A DNA stretch of 64,000 nt from contig NZ_CP130611.1 of NCBI RefSeq assembly GCF_030544485.1, positions 124,001 to 188,000 on the forward strand. Reading direction: 5' to 3'. The number at the start of each line of letters is the position of its first letter. Positions within the stretch are counted from its first letter, which is position 1. Positions 26,160 through 36,037 of the stretch are shown here, piece after piece. The notes under the pieces were generated by a model. The model did not search any database. It was not told the DNA's origin and was given only the letters and a program-made list of their open reading frames with translations. The translations under genes were made by a program, and so were the position numbers. Origin of the DNA: Halomonas sp. HAL1. Its GTDB lineage: Bacteria; Pseudomonadota; Gammaproteobacteria; Pseudomonadales; Halomonadaceae.

Positions 26160-26573
26160 ATGATCACTAGCATCGAATATACAAGTCGGCGCGACATCGA
26201 GCGCCGGCAAGCAAGAGCCGATACTGTCGTCTTGTCCATTCGGGGGGTGGACGAGCGTTCAACTCGCTTGGCAAAGGGATGGGCTGACGTTCTCCTAATG
26301 CAGTTTGATGATGTTGTTCCCGGAGAAGGCTTCGGCTGCGAAGAGCCTATGACGCTTGCTGATGCGCGGATGATTTCTAGCTGGATTCGGCAGTGGGCCA
26401 ACGATCGCCGGCCGGTGAAACTTGTTATTCACTGCACTGCCGGTGTGAGCCGGTCTGCTGCAGTGGCTCTTTGGGCCGGCGCCTCACTCAATCGGCCTGC
26501 CCAAGGAGTCGAGGGTGATGGTCGGGATGCAAATCCGCACGTTCGCTCTCTACTTGACCGGACGGCAGCGTAA
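26160..26573 (+). CDS. Dual-specificity/tyrosine phosphatase-like protein
   Basis: 137 residues from the ATG at 26160. The catalytic P-loop HCTAGVSRSA (HCxxGxxRS, near residue 94) is intact and sits after an Ile/Val strand, as in cysteine-based phosphatases. The segment FDDVVPGEG before it could carry the general-acid Asp. Plasmid-encoded proteins of this kind are rare; the target could be a protein or a nucleotide-like phosphate. No neighbour explains the substrate. Confidence 0.8.
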   Translation: MITSIEYTSRRDIERRQARADTVVLSIRGVDERSTRLAKGWADVLLMQFDDVVPGEGFGCEEPMTLADARMISSWIRQWANDRRPVKLVIHCTAGVSRSAAVALWAGASLNRPAQGVEGDGRDANPHVRSLLDRTAA

Positions 26574-26659
26574 ACACTCAGCCCCTAATGCGTCCTGCCC
26601 ATAATTTATACTGTAGCCTATCGACTGGTGGCGGCCATCCAGCACTTCCTCTCTCCAGG

Positions 26660-26714
26660 GTCACTCTGCGCCCTACCAATGATGAGACCTGCACAGGGTA
26701 GGAATGACTAGGAG
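26660..26714 (+). promoter_or_regulatory. Shared leader element, copy for the 26720 gene
   Basis: GTCA at 26660, GCCCTACCAA, TGAGACC one base closer than usual (24), then CCTGCACAGG, which can fold as CCTG-CA-CAGG, and a GGAATGACTAGGAG end before the ATG. Confidence 0.7.
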
Positions 26715-26719
26715 ATCGT

Positions 26720-26935
26720 ATGAAAGAGTTCGAGGGCTGCTTTAAGGGTTACATGCTCAACAGCAGTATGGATGGAGTTAGACTCCCAGAAGGAATCACT
26801 GAGCGGATTTTTATCGGGTTGTACCATATCGACGGTGGGACAGCCGGTGAGTTCTGCATTCAGTGGGGTAACCACTCCTCTTTGTTGCATGTTTATCAGG
26901 ACGCTTGGAAAGTTCCGTTTTTTAGATTTAAATAA
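26720..26935 (+). CDS. Small hypothetical leading-region protein
   Basis: 71 residues behind a member of the leader family. Soluble, no recognisable motif. Last plus-strand gene before the integron-like array. Confidence 0.5.
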   Translation: MKEFEGCFKGYMLNSSMDGVRLPEGITERIFIGLYHIDGGTAGEFCIQWGNHSSLLHVYQDAWKVPFFRFK

Positions 26936-27055
26936 GGTCTAGTTGTAAGCACTGTTACTGCTGTTACATAAAATGGTGCTAAATGTTACGAAGAGCTCAC
27001 CCCTATTCCTGCTTACTTCAGCTTTCGGCCAAGATCGGACGTTGAGATCATTCTG

Positions 27056-27111
27056 ATATAACGCCTCAATCAGCCGACGCTTTAGCGGTAGGCTGAATTG
27101 ATTTGTTATCA
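27056..27111 (-). other. attC recombination site
   Basis: Ends resemble RYYYAAC (ATATAAC) and GTTRRRY (GTTATCA), with inner complementary arms TCAATCAGCC and GGCTGAATTGA separated by a short loop. The last codons of the adjacent cassette gene (NKSIQPTAKASAD) run into the site, which is typical for cassette proteins. Confidence 0.8.
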
Positions 27112-27563
27112 AATAACCCTTCACTCGCTAAAGAGCCAAACTGGACAGCGAGCTCTGTAATATCATAGAAATACTCAACTGCTTCCCGCATGGTAGGCGG
27201 TTGACAATCGTCCTGATGAGTCAATTCATTCCTCCTTGTTACTGCGGCAATTAAACGATCAAGAAGAACATCGTCTACACAGCCGCGCAGCTTTTCAGCT
27301 CTTTTCTTATTAAAAGGAGCTTGAAAGAATACACATATCTCTTTGAAAATTTCAAACTGTTCGATTATCGCCGCTTTCGCAATGTAGGGCTCTACTTTAG
27401 ACCCATCCACTTCTGGGAGATCAATTATCCTTTGATTAGCAGGTGCTTCAATAAAAGGACCCTCAGACCATGCTTGCTTACTGCTACCAACATTCTTCCA
27501 TTCGCACATTTTTTCAGCAGCCCGTGCCAAATCAAATACAATTGAAACTTGGTTCATAGCCAT
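27066..27563 (-). CDS. Integron cassette gene: HEPN-like protein
   Basis: 165 residues. A RRNELTHQD motif (RNxxxxH-like, near residue 114) is embedded in helices, as in HEPN ribonucleases of toxin or defence systems. The C-terminal tail SIQPTAKASAD is encoded by the attC site. No antitoxin partner is evident. Probably a defence or toxin cassette, by analogy only. Confidence 0.6.
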   Translation of the reverse strand: MAMNQVSIVFDLARAAEKMCEWKNVGSSKQAWSEGPFIEAPANQRIIDLPEVDGSKVEPYIAKAAIIEQFEIFKEICVFFQAPFNKKRAEKLRGCVDDVLLDRLIAAVTRRNELTHQDDCQPPTMREAVEYFYDITELAVQFGSLASEGLFDNKSIQPTAKASAD

Positions 27564-27616
27564 GTGGGCTTTATGTTCGTATTTCGTGTACTCATCAAAA
27601 ATTGCTTAATAGCTCT

Positions 27617-27697
27617 TGATAACGCTTGCAGCATGCGCGCCTTTGGAATGGAGCCGAAGGCGCATTGTAAAGGACGTCGCCGTGCCTGCACTTATTA
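27617..27697 (-). other. attC-like site, degenerate
   Basis: TTGATAACGCTTGCAG at one end pairs imperfectly with CCTGCACTTATTA at the other, with an inner CGCCTTTGG/CCGAAGGCG hairpin. It overlaps the stop of the next cassette gene and has the general shape of an attC. Confidence 0.55.
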
Positions 27698-28480
27698 TAT
27701 TTCAAATTTGGATCTTATAAACTCGATTGTCTGCGGGTCAGCGCCATGTTCTTCTAATTCTCTGATAGTATTAGAAAGCACCTCCCTATGTTCCTCGATT
27801 GAGTAACTATATTCAGCATTTACCTTGAGATTAAAGTCAGTCTGCCCTGCTATAGCCGCTAACTCCTGAATTTCTTCATCAGTGTGGTGGTCTATTTTTT
27901 CGAAGGTGATCGTTGCAGCATCAGAAAGCCAAGATATCGCTTCAGTCACCACATCTGACAGGTATGAATAGAATTGTTCAGCATCCGGCGGATACATTAG
28001 GTCGATCTCTGTACCAAACACCTTTTGATTACCATCCGCATCAATAAACGAGTTAATACATGACTCAATTATTGCTCGGTGTGATTCTACAAGTCGAAAT
28101 AGTTCATTTTCTTTAGCACTCTCATAAAAGATTTGCGGACTCCACTGCACTGCACGGTTCAGCAAAGTGCCGTCCAGGTGACCAATGCCGCGATTACGGA
28201 AATGATTCGCAAAGACAAGTCGCTTTTTTAGATGCCGGGTTTTTTTAATAAAATCATGTGACGCTTTTAGCTGCATTCTGTCTGCTGCTTCTTTTACATT
28301 ATTCAGTATCAGAAAAACGCTTCGTGTCGCACGGAATTTTGTCAGAAGATCTTTGGCCTCTCCCATCTGTTGAGATAATACCGAGTCAAGGGTCTGAAGC
28401 TCATCCCTCAATATCAAAAAGTTGAGATACAGGGACTTTTTTTGAAATTGATACTTATCCTCTTCCATTAGATTTCCCAA
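27695..28480 (-). CDS. Integron cassette gene: hypothetical helical protein
   Basis: 261 residues, predicted mostly helical. The segment NHFRNRGIGHLDG (about residue 94) resembles a HEPN-type R...H motif, but the match is weak. Located between two attC-like sites in the cassette array. Function unknown. Confidence 0.55.
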   Translation of the reverse strand: MGNLMEEDKYQFQKKSLYLNFLILRDELQTLDSVLSQQMGEAKDLLTKFRATRSVFLILNNVKEAADRMQLKASHDFIKKTRHLKKRLVFANHFRNRGIGHLDGTLLNRAVQWSPQIFYESAKENELFRLVESHRAIIESCINSFIDADGNQKVFGTEIDLMYPPDAEQFYSYLSDVVTEAISWLSDAATITFEKIDHHTDEEIQELAAIAGQTDFNLKVNAEYSYSIEEHREVLSNTIRELEEHGADPQTIEFIRSKFEI

Positions 28481-28505
28481 TCTTAACCCCTGAAATACAG
28501 GGCTG

Positions 28506-28577
28506 AGGTAACGGGCCGCTTTGGAGCGGAGCCAAAGGCGCAGCGGAAAAGGGGTCCCGTTGACCGTATTGTTATGA
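28506..28577 (-). other. attC-like site
   Basis: Complementary ends AACGGGCC and GGTCCCGTT flank an inner CGCTTTGG/CCAAAGGCG hairpin, bounded by GGTAAC and GTTATGA. It lies between the cassette genes 28480-27695 and 28903-28580. Confidence 0.6.
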
Positions 28578-28579
28578 TA

Positions 28580-28903
28580 TTACAACCCCATTTTACGCTT
28601 CACGTACTCAGCTGTGGCCGCTTTTAGCATCTCGCTCCAAGACTCAAATTCTGAAATCTGAGCAATATATTTATCCCAGTCAGCATCTGGGATCGCTTTG
28701 AAATCTTCTGCATTATTAATCTCAAAACCACTTTCATCAAAAATTTGCTGAGCATCCCGAAATTTTGTGTGCTCGGACACAAAATCTTCGGTGAGCAAAT
28801 CAGGAATAGAAATTTGCTGCTCACCCTCAAGTTCTTTTGCTCCGTCCGCCATCCCTTTGAGTTTTTTCTGGAGTTCGTCAAATCCCATGGTGTTGCCCAT
28901 CAT
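28580..28903 (-). CDS. Integron cassette gene: small acidic protein
   Basis: 107 residues, acidic. The pattern MGFDELQKKLKGMADGAKEL, then FVSEHTKF and SWSEMLKAA looks like a conserved cassette-protein family, but I cannot name a function. Its stop lies at the attC-like site at 28506-28577. Confidence 0.55.
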   Translation of the reverse strand: MMGNTMGFDELQKKLKGMADGAKELEGEQQISIPDLLTEDFVSEHTKFRDAQQIFDESGFEINNAEDFKAIPDADWDKYIAQISEFESWSEMLKAATAEYVKRKMGL

Positions 28904-28923
28904 TTCCCTACTCCTAATTATAA

Positions 28924-29253
28924 TTAGAACATACGCCCTATTATTGAGTTATCGTGTCGGCTGCATTTGCCGAGATAACTGCTGAGTATCTTAAACGAGC
29001 TTAGCCTTTCTATTAGCTTAGAATAAATTTCCTCATTTGGCCAAGAGCAGACGACATAATCATAACCAAGAGCTAGGCGAACAGGAGGCGGCTTGATCAG
29101 TTTCTGCTAGTCGTCAAAAAATTGCTTTGGGTAGTTGGTTCTTATGCAGAGGCATTCCTGTTTCGGCCATAAGCTTAACATCAGCTCAAGGTGATGAAAT
29201 GCTGTAAATAGCCGAATGCAAAATTTCTAGCGCAGCCTTTTCGGACTCGAGTT
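28924..29253 (-). pseudogene. Decayed cassette gene
   Basis: On the minus strand, one frame gives ALEILHSAIYSISS and KLMAETGMPLHKNQL; after a frame change another gives KLIKPPPVRLALGYDY and SWPNEEIYSKLIERLSS. Internal stops (TAG, TGA) interrupt both. This reads as one former protein with at least one frameshift. There is no intact gene between 28904 and 29271. Confidence 0.55.
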
Positions 29254-29271
29254 GATCTTACTACCCATTAG

Positions 29272-29586
29272 TCACTTGTATTGTTCAACCTTGTTCTTTA
29301 GATGAGTTTTATAGAGGTACTCAACTTTATCTATATTCATCATAGAGCCACGACAAGAGCGAATGCCTGCATTTTTAAAATATTGAGAAAGTGTGAACAC
29401 TGGCAAGTTAGAGCCAGACCTTTTGAATATTGCACACATTTCAGCAGATGCTTCTATGAATTAATTTGAGTATGTTGTTGCCCAACTTCCCGAGCCATGA
29501 TCACCTGGAATATATTCGCCTTGATATTTTTTGCAAATTTCAATTAGCTCAAAGGCTCTCGCATGATCTTTACTCGACAACTTCAT
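29272..29586 (-). pseudogene. Cassette gene interrupted by an in-frame stop
   Basis: 105 codons from an ATG at 29586 to a TGA at 29272, with a single in-frame TAA at 29461-29463 (codon 42). The rest reads as plausible protein on both sides (MKLSSKDHARAFELIEICKK ... YFKNAGIRSCRGSMMNIDKV). No family recognised. Either a recent nonsense mutation or, less likely, a read-through product. Confidence 0.6.
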
Positions 29587-29670
29587 TGTGGCATCTCTAT
29601 TTGGCTGACTATTAGCGCAGATCTCATCCGACTCCGAAGGAGTTCGACTAGAGCGATTAATAAATTGAAA

Positions 29671-29922
29671 TTACTTTCCTTTCTTTTTTGGCGTCTGCGC
29701 CAATGTACTGCCTGCAGCGGATTTCGAAGCCTTACTAGTGCGACCATCGCTAAGAGTCTTTGAAGCGGCGGAAGCGGCCTTAGGAGAGGTTTGACGTTTT
29801 GGCGTTCCTGTCTGAGAGAGTGCGCTACCAGAGGCTGACTTTGATGACTTGCCAGTAGATTTACTGGTGAGTGTCTTAGATGCGCTTTTAGATGCGCCCT
29901 TGCTCGTTGTCTTCTTATTCAT
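29671..29922 (-). CDS. Small Lys/Ser/Ala-rich repeat protein
   Basis: 83 residues made of two related halves (KTLTSKSTGKSSKSASGSAL and KTLSDGRTSKASKSAAGSTL). Strongly basic and low-complexity; probably disordered and nucleic-acid binding. Small proteins of this composition occur as integron cassettes. Function unknown. Confidence 0.5.
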   Translation of the reverse strand: MNKKTTSKGASKSASKTLTSKSTGKSSKSASGSALSQTGTPKRQTSPKAASAASKTLSDGRTSKASKSAAGSTLAQTPKKKGK

Positions 29923-29943
29923 TATGTGCCCTCCTTTAGGCTA

Positions 29944-30130
29944 TTAATAAAGCTGATTACATTTTGGCAGGGATGCTTGTGTCCACAGCCACCTACCGCC
30001 ATTAATCACCATAGACTGAAGTTGCTCATTCGGCCAACAGCCGTCTTTTAGGAGCCATTGATATAGCGCTTTAACGCCGCTATCACCGATGAAAAACCGG
30101 AACGAAGCAGAGTTTTTGGCATACGGTGCA
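29944..30130 (-). pseudogene. Coding remnant without a start codon
   Basis: An open frame of about 60 codons (containing ASFRFFIGDSGVKALYQWLL and WPNEQLQSMVINGGRWLW) ends TAA at 29944, but no ATG, GTG or TTG precedes it before a stop. Probably the C-terminal remnant of a cassette gene whose front was lost. Confidence 0.45.
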
Positions 30131-30145
30131 TGTCTTGGTTATTCT

Positions 30146-30838
30146 CTACCGGCCCAGCCATGTGCTACCGAATTCGAATTGGTCATGGGGCTCAATGCTA
30201 TTGACTTCAAAGAAGTCACTTAGGTTGTTCAGCACTGATTCAACGAGTGAATCGAAGAACGCAACTGGGTAAACCAATTGCCATGGGTTGTCTATCATGC
30301 CGTGGTAATAGGGCTCACTGCCATCGTTCGAAAACTCAAAACCGTACCCTGGCTCCCTAAATTCGTGAATCAATGCGTTCCTATAATTGTAGAACAAGTT
30401 GACATACTGACAGCGAGCAACTAGTTCGGCCTGCTTTTCGTTTACTACTAGCAATTTTAATGAATCAATTTCTGGGCTCTGATGAAGCCGTATAAGTTGT
30501 CCTTCGGGCCAACTACCTAGCGCTGAACAAACCTCCGCATAAAGATTACCGTTTGATGCTTCATGACTTTGTTCAAGGTTTAATTTTAGTTGCGGCAAGC
30601 TGACTCTGCTATGAGAAGCCCAACCTGACAACTCTTTGATTACCTTGGATACTCTATCTCTATGCGATCCATTTTTGCCATAGCATGCCCTAGAGAACGG
30701 ATCTAGAGTTGCTGCATACAGAATCTTTCTGTGAAGCACACTATCAACTAGACGCATACTGTGAAGCTGATTTTCGGGTATCCGGATTATCTGGTTGGTA
30801 TGCGAGAGCGAAAGGTGGCCGACAAACTCAACCCACAA
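30146..30838 (-). CDS. HEPN-like hypothetical cassette gene, 5' end uncertain
   Basis: Up to 230 residues from a TTG at 30838; an ATG start at 30757 would give 203. The YNYRNALIHEFREPG segment (about residue 152) is a HEPN-type RxxxxH motif, as in many RNases of toxin/defence systems. The upstream end borders the GC-rich mercury region, so the gene may have been truncated by that insertion. Confidence 0.6.
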   Translation of the reverse strand: MWVEFVGHLSLSHTNQIIRIPENQLHSMRLVDSVLHRKILYAATLDPFSRACYGKNGSHRDRVSKVIKELSGWASHSRVSLPQLKLNLEQSHEASNGNLYAEVCSALGSWPEGQLIRLHQSPEIDSLKLLVVNEKQAELVARCQYVNLFYNYRNALIHEFREPGYGFEFSNDGSEPYYHGMIDNPWQLVYPVAFFDSLVESVLNNLSDFFEVNSIEPHDQFEFGSTWLGR

Positions 30839-30871
30839 CGGATTAGCTGGTTGATGGCTCGCTGAGTACGC

Positions 30872-31006
30872 TCACTTGCTAGAGAGCAGATACTTCACCA
30901 AACAGGCGATGCCCAGGACCAGTAGCAATAGTAGGGCAATTCCGATCACTGGCATTATCCAGCCCATCGCCCCCATCATCCCGCAATCTGGTAGTGTCGT
31001 GTTCAT
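30872..31006 (-). CDS. Small single-pass membrane protein downstream of merA
   Basis: 44 residues: a Met/Gly-rich start (MNTTLPDCGMMGAMGW) and one hydrophobic helix (about 18-38) ending KYLLSSK. Short Met-rich membrane peptides of this kind are frequent in metal-resistance operons. It is the last gene of the mer operon, about 80 bp after merA. Confidence 0.55.
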   Translation of the reverse strand: MNTTLPDCGMMGAMGWIMPVIGIALLLLLVLGIACLVKYLLSSK

Positions 31007-31087
31007 CGTGACAGGGCTCCCTGTGGTGTCCATGCCCAAAACCCGTGGTGCCGCCGCCCAGTGGCACCACGGTCGCGCTCATATCGT

Positions 31088-32975
<1,888 letters not shown>

Positions 32976-33048
32976 GCTTATTCCTTCACCGTGACGGACA
33001 AGCTCGTAAACAACTCACCCGATGACCGCGATGTGCAGCTGCTTGATG

Positions 33049-33312
33049 TCACTCAGGGGGCGTATTCCTTGATTTGATAGAGCCGTTGTCACAACAGGCG
33101 TCGAACTGCTTCTTACGCCAAATCGCATAAATGGTCAGGCCGATGAAGAAGGCCAGGGCCGGCAATAACACAACGTCGAGATAGCCCGTCAGCGCCGCCA
33201 GGCCCACCGTGCCAAGCAGGATCACCAGGATCGGCGTAAAGCAGCACAATGCCACCAGGACGGTGCCGATCACGCTCACGCGCAGCAGGGTCTTGGGATT
33301 CTTCATGATCAC
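33049..33312 (-). CDS. merF: Mercury transport protein MerF
   Basis: 87 residues with the family opening NPKTLLRVSVIGTVLVALCC, LGTVGLAALTGYLD and a C-terminal ACC pair after the second helix. MerF moves Hg(II) across the inner membrane using two Cys pairs; both are present here. Its start overlaps the merP stop. Confidence 0.93.
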   Translation of the reverse strand: MIMKNPKTLLRVSVIGTVLVALCCFTPILVILLGTVGLAALTGYLDVVLLPALAFFIGLTIYAIWRKKQFDACCDNGSIKSRNTPPE

Positions 33313-33605
33313 TCTCGATCCGCTTGCGAGGATGTCGGGGTTGATGGATACCCAGCGTTGGTGGTGGCCTCGGTCAATGCCTCCACCGACGTTCGGGCGT
33401 CGTCAAAGGTGACCACGGCCTCGAGATCCGCGTAGCTCACGTCGACTTGCGAGACGCCGTCCACCTTGTTGAGGGCGGCCTTGACGGTGATCGGGCAGGC
33501 GGCACAGGTCATGCCCGGCACCGACAGCTTCACGGTCTGCAAGGCCGCTAAGGCGGGCGTGCTGAGCAGGGCGAGTAGCGCGATGAAGGCGAAACGAGCT
33601 TTCAT
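33309..33605 (-). CDS. merP: Periplasmic mercury-binding protein MerP
   Basis: 98 residues: signal peptide (MKARFAFIALLALLSTPALA) then a heavy-metal-associated domain with GMTCAACPITV. MerP binds Hg(II) in the periplasm and passes it to MerT/MerF. Confidence 0.95.
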   Translation of the reverse strand: MKARFAFIALLALLSTPALAALQTVKLSVPGMTCAACPITVKAALNKVDGVSQVDVSYADLEAVVTFDDARTSVEALTEATTNAGYPSTPTSSQADRE

Positions 33606-33618
33606 GGTAGATCTCCTT

Positions 33619-33969
33619 TTAATAGAACAAGGGCAAGACGTAGGGGAATACCAGGGCGATTAGCACCAGCAGCGATACGAGCCAGAAGATCGCCTTGTAG
33701 CCCGTCCTGACCCGTGGCACGGCACACACCTCTCCCGGCTGGCACTTTTCCACTGGCCGAAAGACGCGACGCCAGGCGAAGAACATCGCCACCAGCGCGA
33801 CGCCGATAAAGAGCGGGCGATAGGGCTCCAGCGACGCCAGATTGCTGATCCAGGCGCCGGAAACGCCCAGCGTGATCAGAACCAGCGGGCCGAGGCAACA
33901 CGCCGAGGCCAGGAGGGCCGCGACTCCTCCGGCGGCCAGGGGCCCTCGCCCCGTTTTAGGTGTCCGCAT
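33619..33969 (-). CDS. merT: Mercury transport protein MerT
   Basis: 116 residues from the ATG at 33969. Three hydrophobic segments, the first with the conserved ACCLGP pair (SACCLGPLVLITLG), and a cytoplasmic-loop Cys pair (CQPGEVCAV). First gene of the operon, 38 bp after the promoter -10 element. Confidence 0.95.
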   Translation of the reverse strand: MRTPKTGRGPLAAGGVAALLASACCLGPLVLITLGVSGAWISNLASLEPYRPLFIGVALVAMFFAWRRVFRPVEKCQPGEVCAVPRVRTGYKAIFWLVSLLVLIALVFPYVLPLFY

Positions 33970-34006
33970 TGACGATTCTCCTTTCGGGATGGGGGGAGCT
34001 ACGATA

Positions 34007-34037
34007 AGGTTACTTCCGTAGCTTGGTACGGAGTCAA
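34007..34037 (-). promoter_or_regulatory. mer promoter-operator with MerR dyad
   Basis: On the minus strand: -35 TTGACT (34032-34037), a 19-bp spacer containing the dyad CCGTAC...GTACGG-like (CCGTACCAAGCTACGG), and -10 TAACCT (34007-34012). The overlong 19-bp spacer is the hallmark of MerR-controlled promoters, which MerR untwists when it binds Hg(II). Confidence 0.9.
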
Positions 34038-34042
34038 GCATC

Positions 34043-34489
34043 ATGAAGAGACATGCAGATAAAGTGGCGGACACCATGACCATTGGCGGCCTGGCCAAGG
34101 CGGCCGGCGTCAATGTCGAGACAATCCGCTATTACCAGCGACGAGGGCTATTATCGGAGCCCGAACGACCTCCCGGAGGTATTCGACGCTATAGTGCCGC
34201 CGATATCGACAGGTTGACGTTCGTGAAAACGGCGCAGCAGCTGGGCTTTAGTCTGGATGAGATCAGTGACCTACTTCGGCTGGAAGATGGCGCCCACTGT
34301 CAAGAAGCCAGTGCTCTCGCAGAGCACAAGTTAGGGGACGTTCGCGAGAAGATCGACAGGCTTGAAAGAATTGAGAAGGTGCTGAGCGAAATGGTCGACC
34401 GATGCCATGCACAACAAGGCAATATCACTTGCCCGCTAATTGCGTCATTGCATGAAGGGCTCAGAGAAGCAGAAGACCCAAGGGAGTAA
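34043..34489 (+). CDS. merR: Mercury-responsive regulator MerR
   Basis: 148 residues. N-terminal winged HTH ([16 protein letters not shown] start, then [12 protein letters not shown]), a dimerisation helix, and the three Hg-binding cysteines Cys86, Cys121 and Cys130. It represses and, with Hg(II), activates the divergent merTPFFA operon. Slightly longer than usual at the N-terminus; the ATG at 34076 is an alternative start. Confidence 0.95.
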   Translation: MKRHADKVADTMTIGGLAKAAGVNVETIRYYQRRGLLSEPERPPGGIRRYSAADIDRLTFVKTAQQLGFSLDEISDLLRLEDGAHCQEASALAEHKLGDVREKIDRLERIEKVLSEMVDRCHAQQGNITCPLIASLHEGLREAEDPRE

Positions 34490-34567
34490 ATCACCTTCAG
34501 TTCGTAGAAAACAACGCGGTCAAAGAGTCGCAATCATCTATGGACCATGTCGACAAGGAAAGTTTGC

Positions 34568-35869
34568 ATGACCAGCTTGCCTGACAACATCCTGCACCTT
34601 CCCGAGTACCACGTCCTAGCCACCAAGATGGAAGAGCATGATCTCCACTACCAGGTCGAAGCTCCTGAGCCTCTAGCTTGCGAGGAATGCGGCGTTGAGA
34701 GTGAGTTTGTCAGGTTCGGCAAGCGCGATGTGGCCTATCGCGACCTACCCATCCACGGAAGGCGGGTCACCCTCTGGGTGGTCCGTCGCCGCTACACCTG
34801 CCGGGCGTGTGGAAGGACGTTCCGGCCAGCTCTTCCGGAAATGGTAGACGATCACCGCATGACGCGGAGGCTTTACAACCACGTCGAGAAGGAAGCCTTC
34901 AATCACCCCTACGCCTACGTGGCTGATACCACGGGCCTCGACGAGAAGACTGTCCGCGAGATATTCAAGAAGAAGGCTGAGTTCCTGGCAGCCTGGCATC
35001 GCTTCGAGACACCCCGCTGCCTGGGGATCGACGAGCTGTACCTGAACCGCCGCTACCGCTGCATCCTGACCAACCTGGAGGAGCGTACCCTACTGGACCT
35101 GCTGCCCGGTCGCCAGCAGGACGCGGTGACGAGGCGCCTCATGAGCATGACCGAGCGCCACCAGGTCGAGATCGTCAGCATGGATATGTGGAAACCCTAC
35201 CGCCGTGCTGTCCAGGCGGTGCTGCCGCAGGCTCGCATTGTGGTCGATAAGTTCCACGTCGTGCGAATGGCCAACGAGGCCTTGGAAAAGGTCCGCAAGG
35301 GGCTCAGGAAAAAGCTGACGTCCAACCAGCGCCGAACCCTCAAGGGTGACCGGAAGATCCTGCTGAAGCGCGCTCACGATGTCTCAGATCGCGAACGGCT
35401 CATCATGGAGACCTGGACAGGGGCATTCCCCCAGCTCTTGGCGGCCTACGAGCACAAGGAGCGGTTCTTCCACATCTGGGACGCCACAACCCGGCGTGAC
35501 GCCGAGAAGGCGCTGACTGCCTGGATTGACGACATCCCACAGGGGCAAAAGGAGGTCTGGAAAGATCTCGTCAGTGCTATCAGTGGCTGGCATGAGGAGA
35601 TGCTGACCTACTTCGAGACCGACATCCCGATCACCAACGCCTTCACGGAGTCAATCAACCGGCTGGCCAAGGATAAGAACCGCGATGGCCGTGGCTACTC
35701 ATTCGAGGTGATGCGGGCCCGGATGCTCTACACCACCAAGCACAAGAAGAAGGTGCCGCAGACCAAGGAATCCCCCTTCCTGGGCAAGGCCACCATGACC
35801 TACAGCATGGGTCTTCCCGAGCCTGAGAAAAACTACGGCGTCGATCTATCAACCTTCTGGAAGAGTTAA
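34568..35869 (+). CDS. ISL3-family transposase
   Basis: 433 residues from the ATG at 34568 (an upstream in-frame ATG at 34547 is also possible). N-terminal zinc ribbon (CEECG...CRACGRTF), an HTH region (GLDEKTVREIFKKK) and the DDE-type ISL3 core (LGIDELYLN, DMWKPYRRAV, DKFHVVRMANEAL, NAFTESINR). Full length. The terminal inverted repeats could not be placed with confidence. It lies behind merR at the edge of the mercury insertion. Confidence 0.9.
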   Translation: MTSLPDNILHLPEYHVLATKMEEHDLHYQVEAPEPLACEECGVESEFVRFGKRDVAYRDLPIHGRRVTLWVVRRRYTCRACGRTFRPALPEMVDDHRMTRRLYNHVEKEAFNHPYAYVADTTGLDEKTVREIFKKKAEFLAAWHRFETPRCLGIDELYLNRRYRCILTNLEERTLLDLLPGRQQDAVTRRLMSMTERHQVEIVSMDMWKPYRRAVQAVLPQARIVVDKFHVVRMANEALEKVRKGLRKKLTSNQRRTLKGDRKILLKRAHDVSDRERLIMETWTGAFPQLLAAYEHKERFFHIWDATTRRDAEKALTAWIDDIPQGQKEVWKDLVSAISGWHEEMLTYFETDIPITNAFTESINRLAKDKNRDGRGYSFEVMRARMLYTTKHKKKVPQTKESPFLGKATMTYSMGLPEPEKNYGVDLSTFWKS

Positions 35870-35892
35870 GGGTTCGAAGGAGCAAGGGGCTC

Positions 35893-35961
35893 CATCTACC
35901 ACTTAATCCGGATACCCTGATTTTCAAAGTGCTCAATAAATGTACCCGCTGATTCGTTATT
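35893..35961 (-). pseudogene. 5' fragment of a cassette gene next to the ISL3 element
   Basis: 22 codons (MNNESAGTFIEHFENQGIRIKW, stop) start right after the attC at 35976-36033, where a cassette gene should begin. It ends at the border of the ISL3/mer region. Most likely the front of a gene cut by that insertion. Confidence 0.45.
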
Positions 35962-35975
35962 CATAGCTCACCTGA

Positions 35976-36033
35976 ACTTAACGCCGCGATTTTGGGTGAG
36001 CGTAGCGAAGTCCCAAACATTGCCTTGTTATGC
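35976..36033 (-). other. attC recombination site
   Basis: 58 bp bounded by ACTTAAC and GTTATGC (on the minus strand GCATAAC ... GTTAAGT, fitting RYYYAAC/GTTRRRY). The inner arms GCCGCGATTTTGGG and CCCAAACATTGCC are nearly complementary. Confidence 0.85.
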
Positions 36034-36037
36034 CTGA

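Noticed and set aside
26939..27124. Small minus-strand frame over the attC site
   Set aside because: It spans the attC and the region beyond the array without a ribosome site.
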